Assembly: GCA_900554205.1 (NCBI GenBank)
Contig: USGM01000002.1
Location: forward strand, 1 to 64,000
DNA from: an uncultured Lachnospiraceae bacterium
GTDB lineage: Bacteria; Bacillota; Clostridia; Lachnospirales; Lachnospiraceae
Direction: 5' to 3'
DNA length: 64,000 nucleotides
Within the stretch, counting starts at the first letter, position 1. Each line of letters begins with the position of its first letter. Below are positions 50,026 through 58,009 of the stretch, piece by piece. The position numbers and the translations under genes were made by a program. Under the pieces are notes generated by a model. The model was not told the origin of the DNA and ran no database searches. It was given only the letters and a program-made list of their open reading frames with translations.

Positions 50026-50037
50026 TGTTTGCAAACA
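50026..50037. repeat. 12-bp palindrome after lexA
   Basis: TGTTTGCAAACA is perfectly self-complementary. It does not match the LexA spacing and lies in the lexA 3' region. Function unknown. Confidence 0.35.
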
Positions 50038-50042
50038 TAAAT

Positions 50043-50090
50043 TCGGACATGTGATTGTTGAATGTTTCCATTCTTCACTCCCATGTCCGA
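50043..50090. terminator. Long-loop inverted repeat between lexA and the convergent kinase-like gene
   Basis: TCGGACATG (50043-50051) and CATGTCCGA (50082-50090) form a 9-bp stem with a 30-base loop. Weak T-richness follows on the plus strand (GTTTCT). It may separate the two converging transcripts. Confidence 0.45.
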
Positions 50091-50132
50091 GTTTCTAAAT
50101 GAGCTATCCATTTGTCTGAAAGCTTATATATT

Positions 50133-50765
50133 TTACAACTTATATTCCGGAAATCTGACCTTCATATAGGCAATGATTTCTTCCACACATCTCTCAAAGC
50201 CGAGCTTGGAACTGTCCAGACACAAATCATAATTCCTTGCATCCGTCCATTCCCTGCCGGTATGATACTTATAATATTCCGCTCTGTGCTTATCCGTTTT
50301 CTGGATAAATTTATCAAGCTCCCTCGCACTCATGCTATGCTTCTTCGCCGCCTGCTCCATACAGAAATCATGCGGTGCATGAACAAAGACGCTGAGAACA
50401 TTGTCATAGTCCTTCAAGACGAAGTCGGCGCATCGTCCTACAATGATGCAGGATTCCTCTTCTGCCAGCTTCCGTATAATCTTAGCCTGATAATTAAAGA
50501 GATTATCCGTCGATGTAAAATCGTCGCTCTCCGGCGGGATCAGTTCCCCGCTGTAGACATTCTGGGCAATCTTGAACAGACGGGTATTTTTTACCTTTTC
50601 ATCCGCATTGACAAAAAGTGCCTCGCTGATACCGCTGTCTTCACTCGCCAGCTTCATCAGTTCCTTGTTGTAAAAATGTACCCCCAGTCTGTCAGCCAGC
50701 ATCTCACCGATGGTCTTACCGCCACTCCCGTACTGTCTGGCAATCGTAATCACAACATTATCCAT
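50133..50765 (-). CDS. Cytidylate kinase-like protein (first of two)
   Basis: 210 residues. P-loop-type start Ile-Ala-Arg-Gln-Tyr-Gly-Ser-Gly-Gly-Lys-Thr-Ile-Gly, then Ile-Ile-Val-Gly-Arg-Cys-Ala-Asp near residue 106 and a Lys-Thr-Asp-Lys-His-Arg-Ala-Glu-Tyr-Tyr lid-like segment near 155. This is the family annotated as cytidylate kinase-like in Clostridia; true CMP kinase activity is not proved. A paralogue lies at 60471. Here the P-loop has Lys-Thr, whereas the paralogue has Arg-Glu. GAGG precedes the ATG. Confidence 0.8.
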   Translation of the reverse strand: MDNVVITIARQYGSGGKTIGEMLADRLGVHFYNKELMKLASEDSGISEALFVNADEKVKNTRLFKIAQNVYSGELIPPESDDFTSTDNLFNYQAKIIRKLAEEESCIIVGRCADFVLKDYDNVLSVFVHAPHDFCMEQAAKKHSMSARELDKFIQKTDKHRAEYYKYHTGREWTDARNYDLCLDSSKLGFERCVEEIIAYMKVRFPEYKL

Positions 50766-50815
50766 AGTTCCTCACCTTCTGCCGCTTCATCCGGCTCCGA
50801 AATTATAATACTGTT

Positions 50816-51526
50816 TTATTCTCCGAGATATGCCTTTTTAATGGAGTCATTGTTCAGAAGGTCATCTGCCCTGCCTTCGAGCACGATCTTTCCGGTCTCA
50901 AGAACGTACGCCCTGTCAGCAATGGAAAGAGCCTTCTTCGCATTCTGTTCAACCAGCAGAACCGTCGTTCCGCTCTTGCTTACTTCCTTGATAATGTCAA
51001 AGATTTCATTGACAAAGATAGGCGAAAGTCCCATGGATGGCTCATCCATCAGAATAAGCTTAGGGTGGGACATCAGTGCGCGTCCCATGGCAAGCATCTG
51101 CTGTTCTCCTCCGCTCAAGGTTCCCGCCATCTGGTTCTGGCGCTCCTCAAGGCGCGGGAAGCGCTCAAATACCGTCTTCAGGGTCTGTGCAATCTCCGTT
51201 TTATCCTTTCTCGTATATGCCCCCATTTTCAGGTTCTGCAGCACGGAAAGCTGTGCAAATACGCGGCGTCCCTCCGGCACATGTGCCATACCCATAGAGA
51301 CGATCTTATGACCGGGAATCTTTGTGATGTCAGTTCCCTCAAAGATGACAGAGCCGGACTTCGGGGCAAGAAGGCAGGACACCGTATGCAGAATCGTCGT
51401 CTTTCCGGCTCCGTTTGCTCCAATCAGTGCAATGACCTCTCCCTCATCTACATGAAAGGAGACGCCTTTGATCGCCTGAATCATTCCATAATATACCTGA
51501 ATATCCTTCACTTCCAGCATTGACAT
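50816..51526 (-). CDS. livF: Branched-chain amino acid ABC transporter ATPase LivF
   Basis: 236 residues. Walker A Gly-Ala-Asn-Gly-Ala-Gly-Lys-Thr-Thr near residue 36, signature Leu-Ser-Gly-Gly-Glu-Gln-Gln near 137, and Walker B Leu-Ile-Leu-Met-Asp-Glu-Pro-Ser-Met-Gly-Leu-Ser-Pro near 157. The Asp-Glu-Pro-Ser-x-Gly-Leu form is typical of LivF. It powers uptake with LivG on the cytoplasmic side. It is the last gene of livJ-H-M-G-F. Confidence 0.93.
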   Translation of the reverse strand: MSMLEVKDIQVYYGMIQAIKGVSFHVDEGEVIALIGANGAGKTTILHTVSCLLAPKSGSVIFEGTDITKIPGHKIVSMGMAHVPEGRRVFAQLSVLQNLKMGAYTRKDKTEIAQTLKTVFERFPRLEERQNQMAGTLSGGEQQMLAMGRALMSHPKLILMDEPSMGLSPIFVNEIFDIIKEVSKSGTTVLLVEQNAKKALSIADRAYVLETGKIVLEGRADDLLNNDSIKKAYLGE

Positions 51527-51563
51527 ACTTTAATCCCCATTTCTGTTTAAAATTGCTAAGTAA

Positions 51564-52322
51564 TTATTCTCCAAGGTACGCTTTGATGACATCCGGGTTA
51601 TTCAGCACCCCGGAGGTCTTGCCCTGGCAGAGCACACGACCGAAATTCAGCACGGTGAGTTCCTCACAGATTCCGCTGACGAGCTTCATATCGTGTTCGA
51701 TCAGGAGGATTGTCATATCAAAGTGCTCCTTGACAAAACGGATGGTGTCCATCAGCTCCTGCGTCTCATTCGGATTCATTCCCGCGGCAGGCTCATCCAG
51801 AAGCAAAAGCTTCGGCTTTGTCGCAAGGGCTCTTGCGATCTCCAGCTTACGCTGTTTGCCGTAGGGCAGATTCGCCGCTGTCACATCCGCTTCCTCATCC
51901 AGTCCGAATACTCTCAAGAGTTCAAGCGCCTGTTCCTGCATCTGCTTTTCCACGGAAAAATATTTGGGCAGTCTTAAAATTCCGGTAATCGTATTGTAAT
52001 GTAAATGATTATGCAGTCCGACCTTTACGTTTTCCGCCACGGTCAGCTGCTCAAAAAGCCTGATGTTCTGGAAGGTACGCGCTATTCCGGCGCGGTTGAT
52101 CTCTATGGTCTTCTTACCGGTGATGTCCTGTCCGTCAAGCCTTATAATGCCCTCGCTGGGCTTATATACACCTGTCAACAGGTTAAAAACGGTCGTCTTT
52201 CCCGCTCCGTTCGGCCCAATCAGACCATACAGGCAGCCCTTTTCAATATTCAGATTAAAATCATCAACAGCTCTCAGACCGCCAAAGGAAATACCTAAGT
52301 TACTAACCTCCAATAAAGCCAT
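51564..52322 (-). CDS. livG: Branched-chain amino acid ABC transporter ATPase LivG
   Basis: 252 residues. Walker A Gly-Pro-Asn-Gly-Ala-Gly-Lys-Thr-Thr near residue 36, a signature of Leu-Pro-Tyr-Gly-Lys-Gln-Arg in place of the usual Ser-Gly-Gly form, as LivG proteins often show, and Walker B Leu-Leu-Leu-Asp-Glu-Pro-Ala-Ala-Gly-Met-Asn-Pro. Gly-Ile-Ala-Arg-Thr-Phe-Gln-Asn-Ile is a LivG hallmark. AGGAGGC precedes the ATG, 3 bases after livM. Confidence 0.93.
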   Translation of the reverse strand: MALLEVSNLGISFGGLRAVDDFNLNIEKGCLYGLIGPNGAGKTTVFNLLTGVYKPSEGIIRLDGQDITGKKTIEINRAGIARTFQNIRLFEQLTVAENVKVGLHNHLHYNTITGILRLPKYFSVEKQMQEQALELLRVFGLDEEADVTAANLPYGKQRKLEIARALATKPKLLLLDEPAAGMNPNETQELMDTIRFVKEHFDMTILLIEHDMKLVSGICEELTVLNFGRVLCQGKTSGVLNNPDVIKAYLGE

Positions 52323-52325
52323 GGC

Positions 52326-53426
52326 TTAAGCCTCCTTTCCGTCCTTGATCTTCTTCGGAGAAAATCTGCTCTTGATCTTATAGGTCATCTTTTCTCTCCA
52401 CTTGATACATGCAGGCGCCCAGTTAAACAGCATCATGACGATCAGAACAACCGCATAGATCAGCATACGGTAATCGTTCAGCCCTCTCAAAAGCTCCGGG
52501 AGCAGTGTCAGAATAACCGCTGCGATCACAGATCCTCTGATATTTCCGATACCGCCCAGCACGACAAATACCAGGATCATGATGGACATGTTATAGCCGA
52601 AGTTCTTCGGCAGCGCTGTCAGCGTTGACAGGTTATGTGCGTACAGCACGCCTGCAACTCCCGCCAGTGCAGCGGAAATGGAGAACGCCATCAGCTTATA
52701 TTTTGTAATATTGATTCCGACAGACTCCGCAGCAATCGTATTGTCACGGATTGCCATGATGGCACGCCCATCCCTTGAGTTGATAAGATTCAGCACAATA
52801 ATCAGCGTAATCAGCAAAAGGAGAATGCCAATCGTAAAGGTGGAATCATTCGGTGTACCGGTGATTCCCTGTGCGCCCTGAATGATAATCTTACCGTTCT
52901 CCGACAGATTCAGTTCGAGTGAACTCTTCGTCGAAAAATGAAAACCGTTTTCGTCGATGCCAACATACAGAATGTTGATGATATTCTTGATAATCTCGCC
53001 AAACGCAAGCGTTACGATGGCGAGGTAATCTCCCTTTAAGCGAAGTACGGGAATACCAATCAGAAAACCGAAAAGTCCTGCGCAGAGTGCCCCGATCAGA
53101 AGCGCCAGCGTAAAGCGGACACCGGCAATCGGAATCGCATCCTGCATACATTTTGAAAAGAAGGCTCCCGAAAAAGCGCCGACACACATAAACCCCGCAT
53201 GCCCCAGACTCAGCTCGCCGAGGATGCCGACTGTCAGGTTCAGCGATACGGCAAGGATCGCATAAATGCAAAGCGGTACCAGCAGACCCTTGAGCAGGCT
53301 GGAGACAACACCGGCAGCCATGAGAATTTCCATCAGGATGTAGGCGAAAACCACCATTCCGAAAGTAATCAGGTTACTTCTCAACCTCTTATTCGTTTTT
53401 ATTTTGTTAATCAACTTTGACTTCAT
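52326..53426 (-). CDS. livM: Branched-chain amino acid ABC transporter permease LivM
   Basis: 366 residues with about nine membrane helices. A basic N-terminus (Lys-Leu-Ile-Asn-Lys-Ile-Lys-Thr) precedes the first helix. Leu-Ser-Leu-Gly-His-Ala-Gly-Phe near residue 73 and the loop Gly-Arg-Ala-Ile-Met-Ala-Ile-Arg-Asp-Asn near 225, which contacts the ATPases, are LivM features. It forms the channel with LivH. The C-terminus is a basic tail. Confidence 0.92.
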   Translation of the reverse strand: MKSKLINKIKTNKRLRSNLITFGMVVFAYILMEILMAAGVVSSLLKGLLVPLCIYAILAVSLNLTVGILGELSLGHAGFMCVGAFSGAFFSKCMQDAIPIAGVRFTLALLIGALCAGLFGFLIGIPVLRLKGDYLAIVTLAFGEIIKNIINILYVGIDENGFHFSTKSSLELNLSENGKIIIQGAQGITGTPNDSTFTIGILLLLITLIIVLNLINSRDGRAIMAIRDNTIAAESVGINITKYKLMAFSISAALAGVAGVLYAHNLSTLTALPKNFGYNMSIMILVFVVLGGIGNIRGSVIAAVILTLLPELLRGLNDYRMLIYAVVLIVMMLFNWAPACIKWREKMTYKIKSRFSPKKIKDGKEA

Positions 53427-53442
53427 GCTCTCACCTACCCTC

Positions 53443-54327
53443 TTATACCTTTTCCTGAATATTCTTACCGAGAATACCTGTGGGCTTAATCAGCAGGACA
53501 ACGATCAGAACCGCAAACACAATGGCATCTGCCATCTGCGAGGATATGTATGCCTTCGCAAAAATCTCCACGATGCCCAGAAGGATTCCACCGATAAAGG
53601 CTCCCGGTATCGACCCGATTCCGCCGAATACCGCAGCGACGAACGCCTTGATGCCGGGCATGGAACCTGTATAGGGAGAAAGTGACGGATATGCCGAACA
53701 AAGCAATACACCCGCGATCGCCGCAAGCGCTGAGCCGATGGCGAATGTCAGTGCGATTGTGCCGTTTACATTGATTCCCATGAGCTGGGCAGCTCCCTTG
53801 TCCTCCGAAACCGCAAGCATTGCCTGTCCCGCCTTTGTCTTCTTAATGAAGAGCATCAGGCAGACCATAATTGCAATACAGGAAAGGATCGTGACGATGG
53901 TCTCTCCGGTGATTGTAATCTCTCCGCCCGCCAGTACCAGCGGCGAAATGGAGACAACGGAGGAAAATGCCTTTGTGTTGGCACCGAATATCAGCAGTGC
54001 AACATTCTGCAGCAGGTAGCTCACACCGATCGCCGTAATCAGTACGGCAAGCGGTGATGCCGCCTTTCGCAAAGGCTTATATGCAATTCTCTCGATTCCC
54101 ATGCCGAGCAGCGTACAGAGAACGACCGCCGCAAGCACACCGACCGCCGGAGGCAGTCCCAAGGTGCTGCAGATCGTATAGGTCGTAAATGCTCCGATCA
54201 TAATAACGTCGCCATGGGCGAAATTCAACATTTTAGCGATACCATAGACCATTGTATATCCAAGTGCGATCAGTGCATAAACACTGCCAAGGCTGATTCC
54301 GCTGATCAAATATCTGACAAAACTCAT
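53443..54327 (-). CDS. livH: Branched-chain amino acid ABC transporter permease LivH
   Basis: 294 residues with about eight membrane helices. Leu-Gly-Tyr-Thr-Met-Val-Tyr-Gly near residue 23, Asn-Phe-Ala-His-Gly-Asp near 36 and a Gly-Gly-Ile-Gly-Ser-Ile-Pro-Gly-Ala motif near 236 identify LivH. It pairs with LivM. A leaky terminator separates it from livJ upstream, so the permeases are probably made at lower level than the binding protein. Confidence 0.93.
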   Translation of the reverse strand: MSFVRYLISGISLGSVYALIALGYTMVYGIAKMLNFAHGDVIMIGAFTTYTICSTLGLPPAVGVLAAVVLCTLLGMGIERIAYKPLRKAASPLAVLITAIGVSYLLQNVALLIFGANTKAFSSVVSISPLVLAGGEITITGETIVTILSCIAIMVCLMLFIKKTKAGQAMLAVSEDKGAAQLMGINVNGTIALTFAIGSALAAIAGVLLCSAYPSLSPYTGSMPGIKAFVAAVFGGIGSIPGAFIGGILLGIVEIFAKAYISSQMADAIVFAVLIVVLLIKPTGILGKNIQEKV

Positions 54328-54400
54328 ATAAACCCTCGCTCCATTTTAATATGTATTTTCAACGTAATTAAGTATAGCAGATATGAATAAACCAATCAAG

Positions 54401-54435
54401 TAAAAATAGGGAGCTGCCTTTTCACGGCAGCCCCC
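54401..54435 (-). terminator. Attenuating terminator between livJ and livH
   Basis: On the minus strand, a 10-bp stem with one mismatch (54409-54418 with 54426-54435), a 7-base loop, and then TATTTTTA. It probably lowers transcription of the permease genes relative to the binding protein. Confidence 0.75.
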
Positions 54436-54451
54436 ATTGGCCACTGAAAAT

Positions 54452-55609
54452 TTACATTGCCTTATATGCACCGTTCTCGATTACAACAGCCTTAGGCGCC
54501 TTGTTGGGCTCGCCGGATGCATCCCAAACAATACCCTCTCCGGTAAGACCGTCAATCTTGATCTCCAGGAACGCAGCCTTCAAAGCCTCGCAGATATCGG
54601 AAACACTGTCAGTGGGCTTTACACCGCTCTTCTCAAGAGCAGCCTTGATTGCATATACGCCGTCATAGGCATCTGCTGCGAACTGGTTCGGAACATCGCC
54701 GTACTTCTCCTGATAAGCCTTGACAAACTTTACAGTAAGATCATCCGTAGCGTCTGCCGCGAAAGGTGTCAGAAGCATAAGTCCCTCTGCAAGGCTGACA
54801 TCAAAGTTGTCAACACCTGTCAGAATGCCGTCCATACCGTCAACGCCGAAGAACTTAGGTGCATAGCCCATACCGTTTGCCTGTGTCAGGATCAGCGCAG
54901 CCTCCTGATAATAAATAGGAAGGAATACAAGGTCTGCACCGGCATCCTTTGCCTTCTGCAGCTGAACGGAGAAGTCTGTCCTGTTATCAGCCGTAAATGC
55001 CTCTGCCGCAACGATCTCAAAGGGCTGGCTCGCAGCACCGCTCACAAAGCTCTCGTAGATACCGGTGGAATATACGTCAGAGCTGTCATAGATGATGGCA
55101 ACCTTGCTTGCAAGACCGTTTTCACCGATATACTGTGCAGATGCCGCACCCTGTGCAGGGTCTGAGAAGCATACGCGGAAGTTATTGTCATACTGCGTAC
55201 ATGCGACTGCCGAGCCGGAAGGGGTCAGCTGGAACATGTTATCTGCTTTTGTCTTATCCGTAACTGCAATACAGCAGCCGCTGGTAACACAGCCGAGCAG
55301 AACCTGTGCACCCCAGTCCTTTATGGTATTGTATGCGTTGACCGATCTCTCTGCATCCAGCTCATCATCCTGGAAATTCAGCTCAAGCTTATATCCGTTC
55401 ACGCCGCCCGCCGCATTAATCTCGTCGATTGCAAGCTGAGCCGCATTCTTTACGCCGAGACCGTATGCCGCGCCGCTTCCGGTAATGGGTCCGATTCCAC
55501 CGATCTTAAAGGTATCTGATGATGCATTCGCCCCTGAGCCGCAGCCTGCCATGGAAACTACCATCGCAGTAGCGAGAACTGTACTTAGAACTCTGTTTAA
55601 TTTTTTCAT
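54452..55609 (-). CDS. livJ: Branched-chain amino acid ABC transporter substrate-binding lipoprotein
   Basis: 385 residues. A lipoprotein signal peptide ends at Ser-Met-Ala-Gly-Cys23, followed by a Gly/Ala/Ser linker. The periplasmic-binding type 1 fold follows: Gly-Gly-Ile-Gly-Pro-Ile-Thr-Gly, Ala-Ile-Asp-Glu-Ile-Asn-Ala-Ala-Gly-Gly-Val-Asn-Gly, and Tyr-Asp-Ser-Ser-Asp-Val-Tyr. It captures branched-chain amino acids, or peptides or amides in some relatives, outside the membrane. The start at 55609 has AAAAAGGAGGAG; the frame upstream begins at a TTG inside the leader. It has its own consensus promoter. Confidence 0.93.
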   Translation of the reverse strand: MKKLNRVLSTVLATAMVVSMAGCGSGANASSDTFKIGGIGPITGSGAAYGLGVKNAAQLAIDEINAAGGVNGYKLELNFQDDELDAERSVNAYNTIKDWGAQVLLGCVTSGCCIAVTDKTKADNMFQLTPSGSAVACTQYDNNFRVCFSDPAQGAASAQYIGENGLASKVAIIYDSSDVYSTGIYESFVSGAASQPFEIVAAEAFTADNRTDFSVQLQKAKDAGADLVFLPIYYQEAALILTQANGMGYAPKFFGVDGMDGILTGVDNFDVSLAEGLMLLTPFAADATDDLTVKFVKAYQEKYGDVPNQFAADAYDGVYAIKAALEKSGVKPTDSVSDICEALKAAFLEIKIDGLTGEGIVWDASGEPNKAPKAVVIENGAYKAM

Positions 55610-55624
55610 AAATTCTCCTCCTTT

Positions 55625-55642
55625 TTGTACAGTTATGTACAA
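55625..55642. promoter_or_regulatory. Inverted repeat in the livJ leader
   Basis: TTGTACA (55625-55631) and TGTACAA (55636-55642) are perfect 7-bp arms around GTTA, just upstream of the ribosome binding site. It could be a regulator operator or a small RNA stem affecting translation. It does not resemble the CodY motif. Confidence 0.4.
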
Positions 55643-55688
55643 GATGTATCGCGTGATAATTGTATACAGGTATAATTATCATTCCCAT

Positions 55689-55717
55689 ATCATACGGTAG
55701 CTGATACCTTTTGTCAA
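55689..55717 (-). promoter_or_regulatory. Promoter of the liv operon
   Basis: On the minus strand, a perfect TTGACA (55712-55717), 17 bases, then TATGAT (55689-55694). Transcription should begin near 55682, giving a leader of about 73 bases. Confidence 0.8.
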
Positions 55718-55798
55718 TAAAAAAATAAAACACATCTAAAAAAAGGTGAATAAAGATCAAGATTTTTCACATAATAATAACGCGTGTACTATATCCGA

Positions 55799-55808
55799 CT
55801 ACGCGTAG
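55799..55808. promoter_or_regulatory. 10-bp palindrome ahead of the DUF378 gene
   Basis: CTACGCGTAG is self-complementary, and a second ACGCGT lies at 55780-55785. Together they may form a paired operator; the regulator is unknown. Confidence 0.3.
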
Positions 55809-55822
55809 AATGTGAGGTAGCT

Positions 55823-56038
55823 ATGGGAAATAAATATTTAGACGGCACAGCGCTTACGCTCGTCATCATCGGTGCAATCAACTGGTTACTGATCGCTATT
55901 TTCCGCTTTGACCTTGTAGCCTTTATCTTTGGCGACATGTCCTGGCTCTCCAGAATCATTTATGGTCTTGTCGGGCTTTGCGGTCTTTATCTCATCAGTT
56001 TTTATATGCATCTGGGCAGCCGCGCTGAGAACGCCTGA
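55823..56038 (+). CDS. DUF378 family small membrane protein
   Basis: 71 residues. Two hydrophobic helices (about 9-30 and 40-60) flank a short Asp-containing turn. Ile-Gly-Ala-Ile-Asn-Trp-Leu-Leu-Ile near residue 16 and Tyr-Gly-Leu-Val-Gly-Leu-Cys-Gly-Leu near 46 are DUF378 features. Function is unknown for the family; it is a small inner-membrane protein. ATG at 55823 follows GAGGTAG. It stands alone on the plus strand between two minus-strand operons. Confidence 0.8.
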   Translation: MGNKYLDGTALTLVIIGAINWLLIAIFRFDLVAFIFGDMSWLSRIIYGLVGLCGLYLISFYMHLGSRAENA

Positions 56039-56066
56039 GTCAAACAGGCATTGTAGCACAAAAAAA

Positions 56067-56119
56067 GAAGCCATCAGCAGATAACCATGTTCAAAACATG
56101 CCCGTCCGCTGACGGCTTC
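56067..56119. terminator. Bidirectional terminator between the DUF378 gene and rsfS
   Basis: GAAGCCATCAGC (56067-56078) pairs with GCTGACGGCTTC (56108-56119), and an inner stem CATGTT/AACATG (56086-56091, 56095-56100) sits in the loop. An A-run precedes (56061-56066) and a T-rich tail follows, so it can work both ways. Confidence 0.75.
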
Positions 56120-56143
56120 TTCTAGCTTTTTAGCTTAATTTTC

Positions 56144-56509
56144 TTATGCGTTCCTGATCTGATCCACATCCGTCTGTTTACCGTCTCTCCAGATGCGCTC
56201 CAGATCATACAGCAGTCGGTTTTCCTTGTCGAAGATATGCACGATCACATCCCCGAAGTCCAGAAGAATCCAGTTCGCCGTGTCATAGCCCTCGATCTGC
56301 TTTGCCGGATATCCGCTGCGCCCCAGCTTCTCCTCCACATTATCGCAGAGCGCCTGAATCTGGCTCCGGTTACTTCCTCCGGCAATAATGAAGTAGTCTG
56401 CAATCACAGACACTTCGCTGATGTCAATCACACGAATGTCTTCAGCCTTCTTGTCCTCCAGTGCGTCGATCACTAATTTTGCCATTTCCAATGATTGATT
56501 CTTTTCCAA
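56144..56509 (-). CDS. rsfS: Ribosomal silencing factor RsfS
   Basis: 121 residues. Val-Ile-Asp-Ile-Ser-Glu-Val-Ser-Val-Ile-Ala-Asp-Tyr-Phe-Ile-Ile-Ala near residue 30, then Gly-Tyr-Asp-Thr-Ala-Asn-Trp-Ile-Leu-Leu-Asp-Phe-Gly-Asp-Val-Ile-Val-His near 75, the RsfS signature. It binds L14 on the large subunit and blocks subunit joining during starvation. The start is TTG at 56509: AGGAGG lies 7 bases upstream within the end of yqeK. The ATG at 56533 lacks a site. Confidence 0.92.
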   Translation of the reverse strand: MEKNQSLEMAKLVIDALEDKKAEDIRVIDISEVSVIADYFIIAGGSNRSQIQALCDNVEEKLGRSGYPAKQIEGYDTANWILLDFGDVIVHIFDKENRLLYDLERIWRDGKQTDVDQIRNA

Positions 56510-56510
56510 T

Positions 56511-57086
56511 TTACATCCTCCTGCAATATTCATAGGTTATCTCTGTCATAGGATCAAGCTCGCCGCCCGTAGCCTTCAGGTAGGAAAGCGTGTCCTCTAA
56601 GATTTTCAGCATGGCGGCATCGAGATCGGTAAAGGCAAGCTGCCGGATTTCCGTAAGATTCGGAGCCTGTCTCCTTCCCGGCTCGATATAATCCGCAACA
56701 AAGACGATCCGCTCGAGCAGGCTCATATTCTCGCGCCCAGTGGTATGGAAGCGGATGGCATTCAGAATGTCGGGATTTGTGATCCCGTACTTTTCCCTCG
56801 CCAGATATTCTCCCACCTTGGCGTGCAGCAGAAAAGGATTCCTGCGCTCAATGTCCGTCATGGGAATCTGGTGCTTTTCACAGATACTCACTCTCTTTTC
56901 GTCGGTCAGACATTTCGCACAGTCATGCAGAAGCCCTGCAATCTGGGCATCCGTGACATCCGCCTGATACTTCATCGCCAGTGCGGCAGCCGTAAATTCC
57001 ACGCCGAGCGTATGTGCAAAGCGCTTTTCGTCCTGCACCTTCTCCATCTTTTTCCTGAGCTTTCGCAAATATTTTGCCTTATCCAC
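56511..57086 (-). CDS. yqeK: YqeK family HD-domain hydrolase
   Basis: 191 residues. HD motif Leu-Leu-His-Asp-Cys-Ala-Lys near residue 52, with an upstream His (Ala-His-Thr-Leu-Gly-Val-Glu) and a downstream His (Leu-His-Ala-Lys-Val-Gly). Family members cleave diadenosine tetraphosphate symmetrically. It overlaps nadD by 8 bases and is followed after one base by rsfS, the conserved nadD-yqeK-rsfS order. Some Firmicutes have a LytR-CpsA-Psr gene between the last two; none is here. Confidence 0.92.
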   Translation of the reverse strand: MDKAKYLRKLRKKMEKVQDEKRFAHTLGVEFTAAALAMKYQADVTDAQIAGLLHDCAKCLTDEKRVSICEKHQIPMTDIERRNPFLLHAKVGEYLAREKYGITNPDILNAIRFHTTGRENMSLLERIVFVADYIEPGRRQAPNLTEIRQLAFTDLDAAMLKILEDTLSYLKATGGELDPMTEITYEYCRRM

Positions 57087-57684
57087 GGTAAAACCCCTTT
57101 TCTTGAATATAAGTCAACACTGCGTCAGGCACGAGATAACGGATACTCTTCCCCGCTGCAACCCGCTCCCTGATTTCAGAGGAGGAAACGGAAAAACGCA
57201 GGAACGGCATCAGCAGTATCTCGCCGCCGAATTTTTCCTGTAACGCGGATGCCTTTGCCTGCAGCTCCTCCATCGGAACGGCATCTCTGACCGCCGCGAT
57301 CAGGGCTGCACGCCGAAAAATAGCCTCGGGCTTTCGCCAGTTCTCTATCGAGAAAAGGCAGTCCGCACCCATGATAAAATAGAACTTATCCCCGGAGAAG
57401 CTTTTGCATAACTGTTCCAGTGTCTCATAAGTGTAGGTGTAGCCGTCCCGGACAATCTCCGTGTCCATGCAGCGCAGCTTCGGATTCCCCTGCACCGCAA
57501 GTTCCGCCATATGCAGTCTCTCTTCTCCCGGCAGGATCTGTCTTCCGGCTTTCTTATACGGCATTCCCGCAGGGATCAGCCAGACCTCGTCGAGCCCTGC
57601 GCTGTCCATAGCCCATTCGGCAAGCAGTAAATGCCCTGTGTGAACCGGATCGAAGGTTCCGCCCAAAATACCAATCTTACGCAT
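57079..57684 (-). CDS. nadD: Nicotinate-nucleotide adenylyltransferase
   Basis: 201 residues. Gly-Gly-Thr-Phe-Asp-Pro-Val-His-Thr-Gly-His at residues 8-18 contains the nucleotidyltransferase motif. Ile-Pro-Ala-Gly-Met-Pro-Tyr-Lys-Lys near 37 is the NadD substrate loop, and Val-Ser-Ser-Ser-Glu-Ile-Arg closes the site near 167. It transfers AMP to nicotinate mononucleotide in NAD synthesis. Confidence 0.95.
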   Translation of the reverse strand: MRKIGILGGTFDPVHTGHLLLAEWAMDSAGLDEVWLIPAGMPYKKAGRQILPGEERLHMAELAVQGNPKLRCMDTEIVRDGYTYTYETLEQLCKSFSGDKFYFIMGADCLFSIENWRKPEAIFRRAALIAAVRDAVPMEELQAKASALQEKFGGEILLMPFLRFSVSSSEIRERVAAGKSIRYLVPDAVLTYIQEKGFYRG

Positions 57685-57701
57685 TGTCCTGAATAACCTC
57701 T

Positions 57702-57992
57702 TTATTTCGGAAGCTCGATCTTCGGCTTGTCCTTATCCGGCTTATAGAGCACGAATTTCTTACCGATGACCTGAACCAGCTGGGAGTGCGTTCTCTCCGC
57801 AACCATCTGTGCAATTTCCGTCGGATCATCTGCGCAGTTCTTCAGAACTGCAACCTTGATCAGCTCATTCTTATTAAATGCCTCGCCGATCGCCTCCGTC
57901 AGTTCCGGCGTGAGACTGGACTTTCCAACCTGAAAAACGGGGTTGAGATTGCTCGCCAGACTCTTAAGGTATGCTCTCTGTTTACTTGTCAT
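57702..57992 (-). CDS. yhbY: Ribosome assembly RNA-binding protein YhbY
   Basis: 96 residues, a CRM domain. Thr-Ser-Lys-Gln-Arg-Ala-Tyr-Leu-Lys near the start and the core Gln-Val-Gly-Lys-Ser-Ser-Leu-Thr-Pro are typical, with Lys-Lys-Phe-Val-Leu-Tyr-Lys near the end. It binds pre-50S particles. ATG at 57992 has AGGAGGTGA upstream; a GTG at 58001 overlaps that site. It starts 18 bases after obg. Confidence 0.92.
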   Translation of the reverse strand: MTSKQRAYLKSLASNLNPVFQVGKSSLTPELTEAIGEAFNKNELIKVAVLKNCADDPTEIAQMVAERTHSQLVQVIGKKFVLYKPDKDKPKIELPK

Positions 57993-58009
57993 CCCCCTCA
58001 CCTCCTGTG

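Noticed and set aside
50026..50037. TGTTTGCAAACA as a further LexA box
   Set aside because: The half-sites are GTTT/AAAC with wrong order and spacing for GAAC-N4-GTTC.
50112..51311. A 399-codon plus-strand frame
   Set aside because: It lies opposite the cytidylate-kinase-like gene and livF, both of which have clear family motifs and ribosome sites.
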